Assembly (NCBI GenBank): GCA_016165875.1
Contig: JABBOT010000001.1
Coordinates: forward strand, 47,222,625-47,286,624
Direction: 5' to 3'
From: Acanthopleura granulata
Lineage: Eukaryota > Mollusca > Polyplacophora > Chitonida > Chitonidae
DNA: 64,000 nt
Shown: piece by piece, positions 50,471-63,143 of the stretch
Layout of the letters: every line of letters starts with the position of its first letter
Numbering within the stretch: the first letter of the stretch is position 1
Position numbers and translations under genes: made by a program
Notes under the pieces: model-generated
Database searches by the model: none
Seen by the model: only the letters and a program-made list of their open reading frames with translations
Told to the model about the DNA's origin: nothing

Positions 50471-50568
50471 CTGGGGCCAATTTCATAAAAGTTCGGATAT
50501 ACCGTTAAAATTCCTCCGTAAATAACACCAACTTAATGAGTTACAACGCAAACAGAAACTGGCCCCAG
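50471..50568. mobile_element. 98-bp MITE with CTGGGGCC ends
   Basis: Starts CTGGGGCCAATTTCATAAAA and ends CAGAAACTGGCCCCAG. The terminal 14 bases are inverted with one mismatch. Noncoding. The ends resemble those of the element at 19741-19892. Confidence 0.65.
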
Positions 50569-51343
50569 TAGCGTATATCCATATGTCTGTATAACTTCTT
50601 TTTCAGCATGTGTACATAAACGTACAAGAAGGACCGTAATCTCTACACCAGATCTTACAACACTCTATTTCTCTTAAAGTACGAAAGTCTTGTTCATCTT
50701 GACTCTGTCCATGACCAAATGCCCACGTCCAGGCTATATTGGGATGTGTATTTATTGCCCATTTGTTAATTTGATTACGCTAATGTCATTGAATCTGATT
50801 ACAATGATAATATTAAAACTTATGTGGGACAAAACAGGCACACACACAAAAACAAAAACAAAAAAAAGAAAAAAAGAAATTGATGAGAGGGCCATATTTC
50901 ACAAGTGTCAACCCCTCCCGCAGGTTTTTATCCAAAGCGGAAAGGAATACATTTACTTTGTTTACGGTTTTAACTGTTTAGTAGGAATTTTAGTCAACAC
51001 AGATCCTGTCAGCTGTAGTTTACCAGTTGGGTTAAAGAAAAAAGTCAGTAGACAATGAAACACGCTGCCGAAAATTTCAGGTGGGTAGCACAGAACTATG
51101 TAGAAACTAATGCAAAACTATTTTTCATACAGACATATGAATGTTATATCAAGAAGATGACTTCAATCATACACATCTATGAACATTGAAGCAAAACGTC
51201 GTTTTTTCTGTAATTGGAGGTAAATATAGTTGTTATGAGTTATAGTTCTACTGCTGCCTTACAGGTTAACTTTAAAACATAATAGCTTTATTTACGGCAT
51301 GTATTTGATTCAACTCATGTGAGAAAGGTCGTGTTTAAGAATA

Positions 51344-51572
51344 CATCGTCACCGAGTGGGTTAGCGCTATAGCGCATTGCAACGACATAGGGAGCCTCTC
51401 ATCACCGCGATCATTGTGAGTTCAAATCAAGCTCATGCATGCTTGCTTCCTTGCCGGCCGGTAGTTTAATCCGGGCTTCCTTCCACGGTTTCCTCCCACC
51501 ATAAAGTGCTGTCCGCCCACATCTTAGTGAAATATTATTGAATACGGCGTAAAATACCGAAGAAATAAGTAG
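51344..51572 (+). repeat. Near full-length SINE
   Basis: tRNA-like head (CACCGAGTGGGTTAGCGCTA, B box GTGAGTTCAAATC), middle block (TGCTTGCTTCCTTGCCGGCC) and central domain (GGTTTCCTCCCACCATAAAG, GTGAAATATTATTGAATACG, CGTAAAATACCGAAGAAATA). Confidence 0.8.
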
Positions 51573-52324
51573 AAGAAAGAATATATCAAAGAATTTGTTT
51601 TAAGATCCGGCTGAGAAGAGCGGCAAGCATGCATTCATATAAGGCAGAACAAGGCAGAACAACATCTGCATGTTATCAGTGAACATGACAGTCCAACTTA
51701 CATTTATATTATTTTGACGAAAATTCGCGTTACGAAGCGGGATTTCGCTGTAATACATGGGTTGAGTGTGAGCGGAAAACCGGGAATGTAGAAAATGGCC
51801 TGTCCGAATATGGGAAACACGCAATGCTTCCTGTGACACCCCACCCCACCCCCACCACCCGCCCCTCTTTACACACACTCGCTGTGAATAGATTTTTAAT
51901 ATCTATTTAGGTAATGCAGCGTTAATTAACATTGACCGGGAATGAACCGTCGAGGCTTTTAATTGGCTAGGTAAGATCAATGCAGGTTTTTGTTGTCCAC
52001 TAGTATACAGAAGCGTTGGTGTCCGAGTTCAAATGGACAGTTCCTTGGAAATAGGTCACTGTGTGCATGGCAGACGTATTTAGATATACGACGCACGAAT
52101 TAGTGAGCTAAGTGACAATACATTGCTCTCTCTACATTCATAGCTATACAACCCCCATAGTGATCGTGACTTATGAAAGTAGCCGAAAATATGTTCTCCA
52201 GGTATTTGCTAATACATACTTCTTTTTTGGTGTTTTTTTGTCGTCATGAAAATACCATTGTTTATCGAGAGAAGGTGGTTTATTTTGACTTATAGGATTA
52301 TTTCAGTGATTTGGTCTTAACACT
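51573..52324. other. Intergenic, no gene recognised
   Basis: Contains a C-rich stretch at 51838-51866 (minus-strand G-rich) and nothing I can assign. Confidence 0.4.
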
Positions 52325-52915
52325 GTATGGCGGAAGCCTAACGGAGGGTACCTGCGCTGCTGAACTAACATGCTTAATGGCGGAAGTCTAACGGACAATA
52401 GGTACCTATACGGGTTAAATAAAATACTTAATTACATTAGCCTAACAGACTGGAGGTACCTATATTGGTGAACAGAAATACTGAATGACGGCAGCCTAAC
52501 GGACTGGAGGGTACCTGTGCTGGTCAAGGGAAATGCTAAATGGTGGAAGCCTAAGGACAAGAGTTACCCATACGGGTTAAATAAAATACTAAATGATATT
52601 AGCCTAACAGACTGGAGGCACCTATATTACTGAATGACGGAAGACTGTCGGACCGGAAGTACCAATACCTAAAAACGAACCGAAGTTACCTACTGACGAA
52701 TGAAAGTACTGAACGATGGAAGACTATAGAACTGGAGGGTACCTGTACTGATGAACGGAAATATTGAATGACCGAAGCCTATAACGGACTGAAGGATATC
52801 TACAGGTGAACGGAAGTACTGAATGACGGAAGCCTAACGGAACCCGGAGGGAGTGGGTGATTACCTCTGTTCGTGAACGGAAATGCTGTATGACAGCATG
52901 AGTCTAATGAACTGG
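52325..52915. repeat. Degenerate minisatellite with 51-57 bp units
   Basis: About ten units marked by CGGAAGCCTAACGGACTGGAG followed by GGTACCT and a T/GAACGGAAATACTGAATGA segment. Two divergent unit types (one with TACGGGTTAAATAAAATACT) recur together at about 161 bp, so there is higher-order structure. Confidence 0.75.
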
Positions 52916-53046
52916 TTGCTACTTCCTGGTGACCAGAAATACTGAACGAGCCATCCTCTGTCATCTGCGCCAGATTCCAAGCTGATTGCAGTGTGAAAAT
53001 GAGAAGTAATTCGTTCATCTGAATGGTGTTTGAAGGCTGTATATGA

Positions 53047-53140
53047 TCGCGTTTTTCCTCCGGTTTCTCCATAATGCTGGCCGCCGTCATATAAGCCAAA
53101 CACTCTTGTGTAGAACTCCAATGAATATATAAATAAACAA
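53047..53140 (+). repeat. SINE fragment
   Basis: Central domain and tail: CCGGTTTCTCCATAATGCTG, CCGCCGTCATATAAGCCAAA, CACTCTTGTGTAGAA, CCAATGAATATATAAATAAA. Confidence 0.7.
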
Positions 53141-53559
53141 GACCGTATAAACTCAAAAATATTTCAGTCACATGACGCTTTTCGGGTTCATAAGAATCGG
53201 GAGGAGGCGGGAAGGGGGGGCTGTCAGGGGCCCTTCCGCGACTCTACTGTCTGTACACACCTCGTTGAGGTTGGCAGCGGCAACCATTCAGCCTACAAGA
53301 AGCACATTCCGACCTTATACCGTATCACCTGGCGTAATTACATAACACACCTCGATTGTTAGCACTGCTTAATAATCATTTTTCGTCTGATTTAATCATC
53401 GTAACCTTTGTATTTTCTAACATGAGGAGGTGTGAGAGCTATCAAGTAGAAATGACACGCTCATCGTGTTATATAACTGTGGCTATTAAGTATATTAAGC
53501 AACCATCACAGATTAATATTCCTCAGACACGAACTATTTGCGATCGCATGTGTTAGTTA

Positions 53560-53665
53560 TACTTCTCCCAGGGCTCTGCCCGTTTTCTTCCCACCATAAT
53601 GGTAGCTCGTATAAGTGAAATAATCTTGAGTTCGGCGTAAAACATGAAATAAATAAATACATAAG

Positions 53666-53696
<31 letters not shown>

Positions 53697-53700
53697 ATAT
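53560..53700 (+). repeat. SINE fragment with a long AAAT tail
   Basis: CAGGGCTCTGCCCGTTTTCT, ACCATAATGG, TATAAGTGAAATAATCTTGA, CGGCGTAAAACATG, then about 57 bases of (AAAT)n microsatellite formed from the tail. Confidence 0.8.
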
Positions 53701-56700
53701 ATTATTGATCAGCCAAACGCGGGATCTTAGAAAATTTAAATACTGAGTATTGAGAGGTACAGGAAATCATGCAATTACAGACATCCTAGATCCACTAATT
53801 TCCCCCACAATTGGCCGTGTAATTATTTGATAAATATTTACTAATATAATACTATGTTTATAACGCAGGGGCAAGAGCTCTACATACCGTGCGTTCAGCA
53901 GAATAAGGAATTATGGTTATATCTTCGAAACCTCTGTTACCATAAATAAAGCCAGTCCGTGGAGTCAACCGAACGTTTTCATGACAGTAAATATGCGTTG
54001 TTTCACAGGATTATAACTCCAGTAAATCAACATCAACAATGGTTAACATGGTATTCAATTAAGGGCTAGGTGATATATAAATATCTTTATAAAGCTCGAG
54101 GTCAAACTGCCGTAGGGACTATTCCGCGCAAGTCATGCTGATTACGGTAGTCCCATTCGTATTCATCATTGGCCGTATATACATGAAGATCTGGTTTGTT
54201 CCATTGTGAACTTTTGACGTCCCAATGCAGATAAAATATTATCCTCTCATATACTGCGTAGTACATTATGAATACGTCTGTACTCACCTTATTGAGCCAC
54301 AAATAGTAACAAACGACAGCCAAATTTAACCAAAGATACCAGGCCTACTATATAAGATAAGAGCGAAAGTATAACACGATAACGTTCTTCATTTTTCATT
54401 GAATATCCCGTGTTGTTTTTAGGTAGCAACGATTGTCTTGTCAAATTTATGTATGTATGATACATGACTTTGTCAGTGTATAAGGGCGACTTGTGGAAAT
54501 GCCAGAAAAACAATCAACACGACAAAACGATGCAGAATTTATCAGCAGATAATAAATAGTGTTTTATTCCTAATTAGATGAAATCGTGTGTTCGGAAATC
54601 ACTGACATTCCATATAGACATGACAGAATGGCCATGAACAAGTAGTACACGCGAGTATCAGTATGTTAGTGAAATATTGTTCTGCTATAAGATTGATTCT
54701 CCAGAAAAAATCAAATCAAATCATTTCCACGTACAACAATTTGTTGTGATAAACAATTGTGTTATAATTCTCTATATTGGACACATAATCACATCCCGCA
54801 CAATCATTCCTTACAATGGTGACTTATCCTGCATTCAAGCCTTCATTAAGTTGATGGTCCATGTTAAAATAAAGGAGACCAACCAACCAATAGGAATTCA
54901 AAAACTGAACTGACAGACAGACAGACGGACAGACAGACAGAGCGGCAAATGTATACAGAGCTGGCCGATCACAGCCTATTATAAGCAGAAACTCGATTAT
55001 CCATCTGAAAGCCAAAGCCTGGCAAGTGTGTTGAAACATTCCCATATAACGTCATCCTTTTTCAGTTGAAAACATATACTCCCTTGATATTTTCTATTTG
55101 CAACCCTTACGTTAAACGATATTAATAATAGGTACACAATTAAACTTCCTCCACATGTATGTTCTGATTGTGTCATGGAAAGTCGCCTTCAAATGTCAGC
55201 CTGACACAGTCTTTCCCAGACATAAAAACGATTGATTGCCAGAATAATAATGTTAATAGCTGAACCGTCGAGTATCCATTATTCATGATGTAACGTCTTC
55301 TATGAACAAACATACCTATCACATCCGCACCGGGCATGCGTTTCATGATCAGACAGTTGCTTGATCTATATAGGAATAAAGTTTTTAGCCCTATAATTAT
55401 GAATCACGAATCAACCTTTTTGTTAAACATATATAAGTGTAATATCATAATTAATTAAAAGTAATTATCTTTTCAATGAAATCTAGTTAGAGCAGTCAAA
55501 CTTGATATACTACGTAATCTTATAAACTTCAGTCAGTTAACTTAATACATGGAATATAACGCCATGCACATTGCCAGTACATGTCCGTCAACATTGAAAA
55601 CTGCTTCCTTTAGCATGAAATCATCCAAATTTCTTACTTTGGTGGTTTCATTGGGTTTAAATGTTGTTTTGGAGACTGATTTTGCGATTCTTGGCTCGGA
55701 AAGCCCATTTTGGTAAGCGTCTATTACACATCGAACACGATAGAACCACGAAGCAGTTATGGATTTTCACAAGAGAATAAACGTGTCCAAAATGAAAAGA
55801 TGAACGCCTTTATAACCAGCTAAAAAAAAACAACAAGAACAAACAAAACAAAAAAAAAAACAAAAAAAAACAGCAGTTAAAAACAGCTAAAATTTGACAA
55901 CCACAATAAATATTTCGTAAACATATAAAAATATTATTGCATATTTACTAAATCTTACGGTATATAGACCAATGCCGTTCAAATATTTAATGCCAACATC
56001 CTCAGCAATGCTCCCCCAAAATAATTGAAATATAGCGTTAACTGTGTAGAAGCTTTGCCTAATATAAGCAAAGTGTACACAGTCCTCAAGGATATGATTG
56101 ATGCCATGTATATTGGCCATTCCATAACTCGGGGGCAAAACCGCCATGCAGAAAGAAATCTTTTGTTAATTTAAACGAGAATGTCCAAAACAGGATCTCC
56201 TGGGAACTAGTTCTCCTATTTGTGGACATGAGTTTGAAAAATTTTAATTAATAATGAATTACATGCAGCTTATTATAGATTAATACGTCAAATTCACACT
56301 GCCAAAGGAGTCGAATATATTTAAGAATATACTTGAACTAAAATCGGAATTCGTACTTTTTAATAGTCCCATGCAGGTATATGTTTATTGACGGTGAATG
56401 TAGCCTCCCTGTTTACGACAGTGTTTCCGCGAATATTAATGTGGCTTGGTATCCAACAGAATATAACCCGGAAAGCGACTACTATCACTGTCTTCTTGAC
56501 CTGTCCAAAAGTAACATCTACTAAAGCCTGCAGTTAACGGCTTCGGCCGAATGGATATAGCTCTGAGAAAGAGTGCTGTGGAATTACCTTGTTGGTTGAA
56601 TTTTTTTAAGAATATTACATTTATTATTTGTCTTCAAATGCACTGGTTTAATCTGTTATTTTCTTTTCTAAGCTTTTGTTTGGTTGGAGAAATATTAAGC

Positions 56701-59469
56701 ATAGCTTATTTGTTCCTCATACATTTATATCCATACATAGTTTTTAGTGATGTTATTTAAACAAGATTAGCAGGTACATTTAGAAATGTTGAACAAATAT
56801 CCACAATATTTACAAAGATATTTGATGGTACACACTGTTCAATTGGCACGACTTCCTGGTTCAATCTTACACCCAAGTCTTCTTAAAACTGTTGCTTTAA
56901 AATTTATGAAATAAGTTTCTATACCAGAAAAATGACAATCTGTTAATGGTATCCTTTAAATGTCTCAAGTAGTTCATTAATGCGTTAATAAAAACACAAA
57001 ATGAAAAAAAAAACTCCCTGGTACCTAACTTAAAATATTGTTCACTGTGCAACTATGTTCTGTCAGAGTGCAAATATGTTCTGTTTTAGTCAAGGCAATC
57101 AATCCTTTGCACATTGACGAAACGTGTTAAGTCACCAGTGACGCATAACTGCCTTCTATGTTCTATACATAAGGTTGAAGCATTGCATTTATTGCTTGGA
57201 ATGGTACAAATACATGTGTCTTTATGAAGTAATGCACAGCTCGAGTTCACGATATTAGGCGATTGCAAATTTAATCCGAAAAGCTAATTTAATAAATTAC
57301 TAGTGGGTAAGTTTTCCTCAGTTGATGATATTTTCTTTCCCAGTTATTTTAAGGCACCATTGTCCTCGTTGTTAACTAGTGTCCGAATTTTTTTTCTGCG
57401 CAGGTAAATCAATGTATTAAGTTGGAAAACTGAGCCCCTTTGGATTATCCCAACAATTCGAACAGCAGAATTAACTGTTTTCCCTCGCATGTTTGATTCA
57501 GTACATCAGAGCATCCAATTAAAGACGAGTTGACACGTTTGTTTATTTTCGATACGGATCTTTTAAGCCACATAAACCCGCTATTGTTTTCAGGCGATTG
57601 CTCGGACTTTCGTGCATGATCACTCATGCGCGACGAGAGGACCTGTCGGCCCTTCTTATGTATGCTCAGGTAAAAACAGCTGAGGAAATTATCGCATTTG
57701 CGAAAGGTTAACTGAATATGCATGAACTTAATTTCTTTCAATCAATTTAGACTATAGCAGATATTGTAGAGCATAAATGTAATGTAAAATAAATGTAATC
57801 AGCATTTTCCAAACCATAGTGACATAAAATTTAAAAAAAAAAATCCTTATTCATTTTCATGGTTGAAAACTTCGGTGGCCTGCTTCAAGGAAGCATCACG
57901 ATCTTGATTCTGGCGCAAAAAGGAGATGAAAAGACGAAATAATTCATGCAATGAAAATGAAGAAGAATATTCCAATAAGACAATAAGTTGCTTAGTTACC
58001 TTTAGATTAAATGTCGAGTCATTTGCTTATATCGTTGGTGTTTGCGAGCCTGAGGAGTGCTCGCTTAGCCCTGTGTTCGGGGTCCTCTCATCGCCATTGG
58101 GATTTCGGGCGACCCTATGATTGTCACATGAGGCGGTCTAATCACGGCGATGCTTCATCCGAAATCGTCACGACGTCTCTAAGCACTCAGAACAATCACC
58201 ATTTACATATATAGGTATTTCTATATATATATTTTAGATCTGGCACTTGGTCACCTGACATGGAATGGAATGCGAGAAAGCTTACCCGTTAGATCGGTAT
58301 AAATGGGAAAGTTGAACAGCTAATATAAAACGGAACCTGAAGGTTGGGGTTACACGGCAAGATTCGAGTGCAGCAAAGTTAAACACAGTTAGGTTTGGAC
58401 AAGACAGGAAAGGGATATATATAGGGAGACAGGATGACAATTCTCACATCATTTTGAAAGCATGTGGTAGGGGATAGGGTTACACTAATTTAAATTCAAA
58501 TGAAATACTAAGTTTATTTTACGACTGCGCCACCATGGGATCGAGTGTACTGCAGTATTGGGGCAATTTACTGGACTGGTTTTGTTTATACCTCAAAGTT
58601 GCATTATGCTCTAACTGCATATTTTGACAGCAGCTGCATGAGCATGGATTTAGGATGGATTTCTGGAAGAGCATAGGTGGTGTTATCATGGCGGATTTAC
58701 GAACCACAGACATAAGAAATGCATCATTATGGTTTACGGCGATGAAACGGGCAACAGTTCTGTTACGTGCACAAACAATGGCCGCGTTCCAAACACCGCT
58801 ATCCTAAAATGTGTGCCGAGAAAGGGTGCACTTCAAAAAATATTATGCTTCATAAAACTGAATAGGTGATTTAGTTATTCAAAAACTAAATTTTTCTTCT
58901 CTTATTTCTGAAACATTCTGTATAATTTGAACCCTTAAAAGATCAGCAGCTCATACGGTTGATCCCGATTATCTGGTTCACCATACATATAAAGACAATC
59001 AATTTTATTTCATATCGAATTTCACTCTTCTTTTGACTGGCGTGTTTTTAGCGCAGATTAGTAGAGACTGTCTGCTCCAGCGTCACTCGATGCCAGGATG
59101 AAAAAACTTTGCGCATGAATACAGGCACTGCATAGCAAAGCAACCGAACGAGGCTAGATCACAAAGTGTAAACAAAATCTAATTTATGGGACATTCAAAT
59201 GAGACTAGATGTGTGATACTTCTTACTACCCTCTTTTAAAAAAATCTGTCTCGGAAAGACAGAATTTTTCCATACGAAGGATGGAAGGAAAATATTTTCA
59301 TATATTCTCCTGCCTGTGCTTTCATCAACCATACACAGATTTATTAAACACAGATATTATCATTTAAATTACCCAAGACCATGCATTAAGTTTGTTTGCG
59401 ATCACTGGTTTGCGTTATTGGTTCGAGAGCACGTTTATCAAAGGCTTTAGTTGCGTGCCAGGTTTTTTT
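53701..59469. other. Intergenic, no gene recognised
   Basis: A 5.8-kb AT-rich stretch. It contains a (GACA)n microsatellite at 54913-54941 and A-rich runs at 55820-55872. A weak exon-like frame on the minus strand at 54102-54260 is listed in the findings. I see no known domain. Confidence 0.4.
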
Positions 59470-60180
59470 TGGAGAGAACATGTGGAAGACATTGGTGATG
59501 TACGCCAGGGCTTTTTTTGGAGAGGACATGTGGAAGACATTGGTGATGTATGCCAGGGCTTTTTTTTGGAGAGGACATGTGGAAAACTTATGTTTATGTG
59601 CACCATGGTGTTGCTTGAGATGACGTATGGAATCAAGAATTTGGTGATGTGCTCCAGGGGTGTGTTTGAGGTGACTTATGGAATTAAGAATTTGGTGATG
59701 TGCTCCAGGGGTGTGTTTGAGGTGACTTATGGAATCAAGAATTTGGTGATGTGCTCCAGGGGTGTGTTTGAGGTGACTTATGGAATTAAGAATTTGGTGA
59801 TGTGCTCCAGGGGTGTGTTTGAGGTGACGTATGGAATCAAGAATTTGGTGATGTGCTCCAGGGGTGTGTTTGAGGTGACTTATGGAATTAAGAATTTGGT
59901 GATGTGCTCCAGGGGTGTGTTTGAGGTGACTTATGGAATCAAGAATTTGGTGATGTGCTCCAGGGGTGTGTTTGAGGTGACTTATGGAATCAAGAATTTG
60001 GTGATGTGCTCCAGGGGTGTGTTTGAGGTGACTTATGGAATTAAGAATTTGGTGATGTGCTCCAGGGGTGTGTTTGAGGTGACGTATGGAATCAAGAATT
60101 TGGTGACGTGCTCCAGGGATTTGTTTCAGATTACTTATGGAAGACTTAATTTCGTGATCTGCGCCAGGAGTTCTCTCATC
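59470..60180 (+). repeat. 51-bp minisatellite, open on both strands
   Basis: Three 48-49 bp units (59481, 59529, 59578) are followed by eleven units spaced exactly 51 bp (59626 to 60136, counted at TATGGAA). The + strand frame reads GVFEVTYGIKNLVMCSR per unit and the minus frame SHLKHTPGAHHQILNSI; both run about 270 codons without a stop. The extra T in the 49-bp unit shifts the frame of the first units relative to the rest. The last unit is diverged (DLFQITYGRLNFVICARS). No promoter, splice site or family supports translation. Confidence 0.85.
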
Positions 60181-60189
60181 ACTGTGTAT

Positions 60190-62689
60190 CCAAGTCACTA
60201 TTAAAAGCTATCATGTCAGTGTACTCTCTAAAAATTACTGTGTACGAATGCACGTCCACCTTTTTTTTCATCTCAGCGGTACACAATTTGTGTAATTTGT
60301 GTTATACATCCACAATGACAAGTGTATCAGTGATATACAATTTGTGTACCACTGATCCACATACAATGTGGATGTGCAAATTTGTACACAGTCGCTTTTA
60401 CACAGTATACGCCAAATGCCACGTCATAGGCACCAACGTGATATCCCTGTCAGTGCGATATACACCTACTGACATGTATGCATATATCATAAGAGAATAC
60501 GGCTGTGTCCGCATATTAACACTATAGCCACGTCGGAAGTCTATTACATGTATCACTGTTTAAATGTGACGTGACACTGTTAATTCTAGGTATATATATC
60601 ATGTATTTCTATATTAATTATGGCCATATTTGATAACTTTCACATCGGTTCACAGATGAGGACATCTCGCCCCGCGTCTCGAGATTCGCGATACGAGACC
60701 GCTACCATTCGCGTGCGAATGATAGTAAGGGCTAAAAGAAATTAAATGTTTCTTACTTTTCTCTTGTAACGCAAATCGCATAACCCCTCATAAAGTATCA
60801 ACTTTATACCAATGTTGGACAAATAAGTATTAAAACGGTAATAAAGTTTGTAAAAATTTAAAATGTGGGTATATAGCCTTACGATTACTTGTAAGATGGA
60901 GAAATCTAACGAGATCTGCCCTATACGTGGACGGAAAATCAACAGATGCATAACAGAAAAGTTATCAACAATTCTTTGTATTGAATCAAAGTGTCAACCG
61001 TTATGATTTGGTCCTGTGAGTACGCGAGTGATGGCATGTCACAAAACTATTTCCATGCCTGAAAGCAACATTCTCTGGTAGGCAAATAGCGTTTTTGACA
61101 ATCAACCCGAATGAGAAAAGTTCTGACATAAAGAGCATGCAATACACCAGCTAAGGCGACAATACGTAGGCGGTGTTTTCGTGTCATGTCGACAACCTGT
61201 ACACAACAATGAAACTCCTGGGTGCAGAGACATCTTATATCTGACTTGGACGTAATTGTCAAGTATAGGGATGCAAGACCCTCGGATTTTATGGCGCTCG
61301 TTAAAATGCAGTATATATCTCAGATGAAAACTATTAAACTGTATATGTTCTATGCAAAACAGACTTTAATTTTTCTTTTCTAACCCATAGCCGTAAAATG
61401 CTTTTAAAGCATCGGATATCACGGTGTTCGTCGGGATTCAACGGGTAGGCCTATCAGTGAAGTCACATTTGTATTTTTTTGCCTAACAAAGTTTACATGA
61501 AAATAAATCGAATCAGTTTCCTGCACAAATTTCAATGACCTTCCGTTTGACACACGGGATACATTTCAGGTTAACGGTACCTTTTTCTTTTTTGCCTTTA
61601 CCAGGATGAGAACAGAGAATATATCGCCATCTGTGTATTCCATGTTTTTTCATGCACGGCATTCTTTAGTCATGAAGTATATACTCAGAATTTGGTGCTA
61701 AACTGAGATACTGTGATCTAAATTCACAGAACAGAGCTAGGGGGAAGGTGAAAAATCTTGTATGCATTATATTTCGAAAATAGAATTTAAGTTTCGTTTT
61801 TCAACGGTTACGTCAAACGGGCCATTCGTCAAAAGTCAGGTAACTGTTAATTTCACATATAGTTTGGTTTTATACAGGGTTAAAACTGGGTTCAAATCGT
61901 GCGCTGTTGATGTGCAATTATTGGATGGCTGATGCTGTCCTCAAACTGTGGGATCTTAAGTACATTTAGGCTAGGTCATTTGCGTCGACGTTAATTCCCT
62001 TGTACTGAAACATCATGGATAAACACCTGCTATTTATTTTCATAAAATTTTGCATACAGATTCAGCAGGTGTGGTAGAGCTTCAAGACAGTTAATGCATC
62101 CTATATAACACACATACACGCTGTTAATAGTTGGCGAGACACTTATTCCCATGTGCACTTGGGACTGTGGTGGAAACTGAAAATAACTTTCATAAGCCTA
62201 TACTGCAACCTCTGTGATTGATGAGTTTCATTTATACACGAAAATGTGTTCAAAAATGATATAGCCTGCTGAAACAGGTTTAGTATAACCAGTATTCTTT
62301 CAGGATTTTTTATTTGCAACAAAATGTGGTCGAAGGAAAATTCCGCATATACACTGACACCGAGGTTCAATCATAATTTCTCTCTATAAATAACGTCACC
62401 TTATTGACCTGAAACACAGCCTATTAATAAAGAATCTACAATCTACGTACGAAGTTCCAAAGCCTTTGAATAGTGAACATTACTGTAAGTATGGTTGGGA
62501 GGGAGGGAGGTCCGTCGGTTGGACGGTCGAACAAACGGACGGACGGTCGGACAGACGGAATGTATATGTATACACCTGTATATGTATTCTTATCGCCATA
62601 TATCCATGTTCAGCCAGACTAAGGTAACCAATAAACTCATCCTTGGGTAATATTTACGGAAAAAATCATACAAGATGTGTCACCAGCCA
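60190..62689. other. Intergenic, no gene recognised
   Basis: AT-rich. It contains two small GC-rich hairpins at 60668-60722 and a (GGAC/GGTC)-rich block at 62500-62560. No coding exon recognised. Confidence 0.4.
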
Positions 62690-62842
62690 ACAATCAGTCA
62701 TGGACTATGCACATCCATCACCAATGAGTACAGTAATGGACAGTACACATCAACCATCAATGAGTAGTAGACAGTGCACACTAATCACCAATTAACAATG
62801 GACAGCGCACACCAATGAGTGCGGTAATGGACTGAGCACATC

Positions 62843-62996
62843 AATCACCAACTCTGCCAGCAATCTGCATGGTCGTGGGTTTCCCCCGGGCTCTGCCCGC
62901 TTTCCTCCCACCATAACGCTGGCCCTCATCGTATAAGTGAAATATTCCTGAGCACGGTGTAAAACACCAATCGAATAAATAAATAAATCACCAACT
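62843..62996 (+). mobile_element. SINE insertion with 11-bp target-site duplication
   Basis: A 5'-truncated SINE (62854-62985) with GGGTTTCCCCCGGGCTCTGC, CTCATCGTATAAGTGAAATA, CGGTGTAAAACACCAATCGA and an AAATAAATAAA tail. It is bracketed by AATCACCAACT at 62843-62853 and again at 62986-62996. This shows direct retrotransposition into the minisatellite. Confidence 0.92.
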
Positions 62997-63143
62997 GACA
63001 AAGGACAGTGAGCATCAATCACAAAGTAACAGTGTAGCAATGAGTACAGTAATGGACAGAGCCAATCAATCACAAATTAACAGCGGACAGTGCACATCAA
63101 TACCAATCAGTACAGTAACAGACAGAGCCCATCAATGACCAAT

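Noticed and set aside
62792..63073. 93-codon minus frame at 62.8 kb
   Set aside because: It runs through the minisatellite and the inserted SINE.
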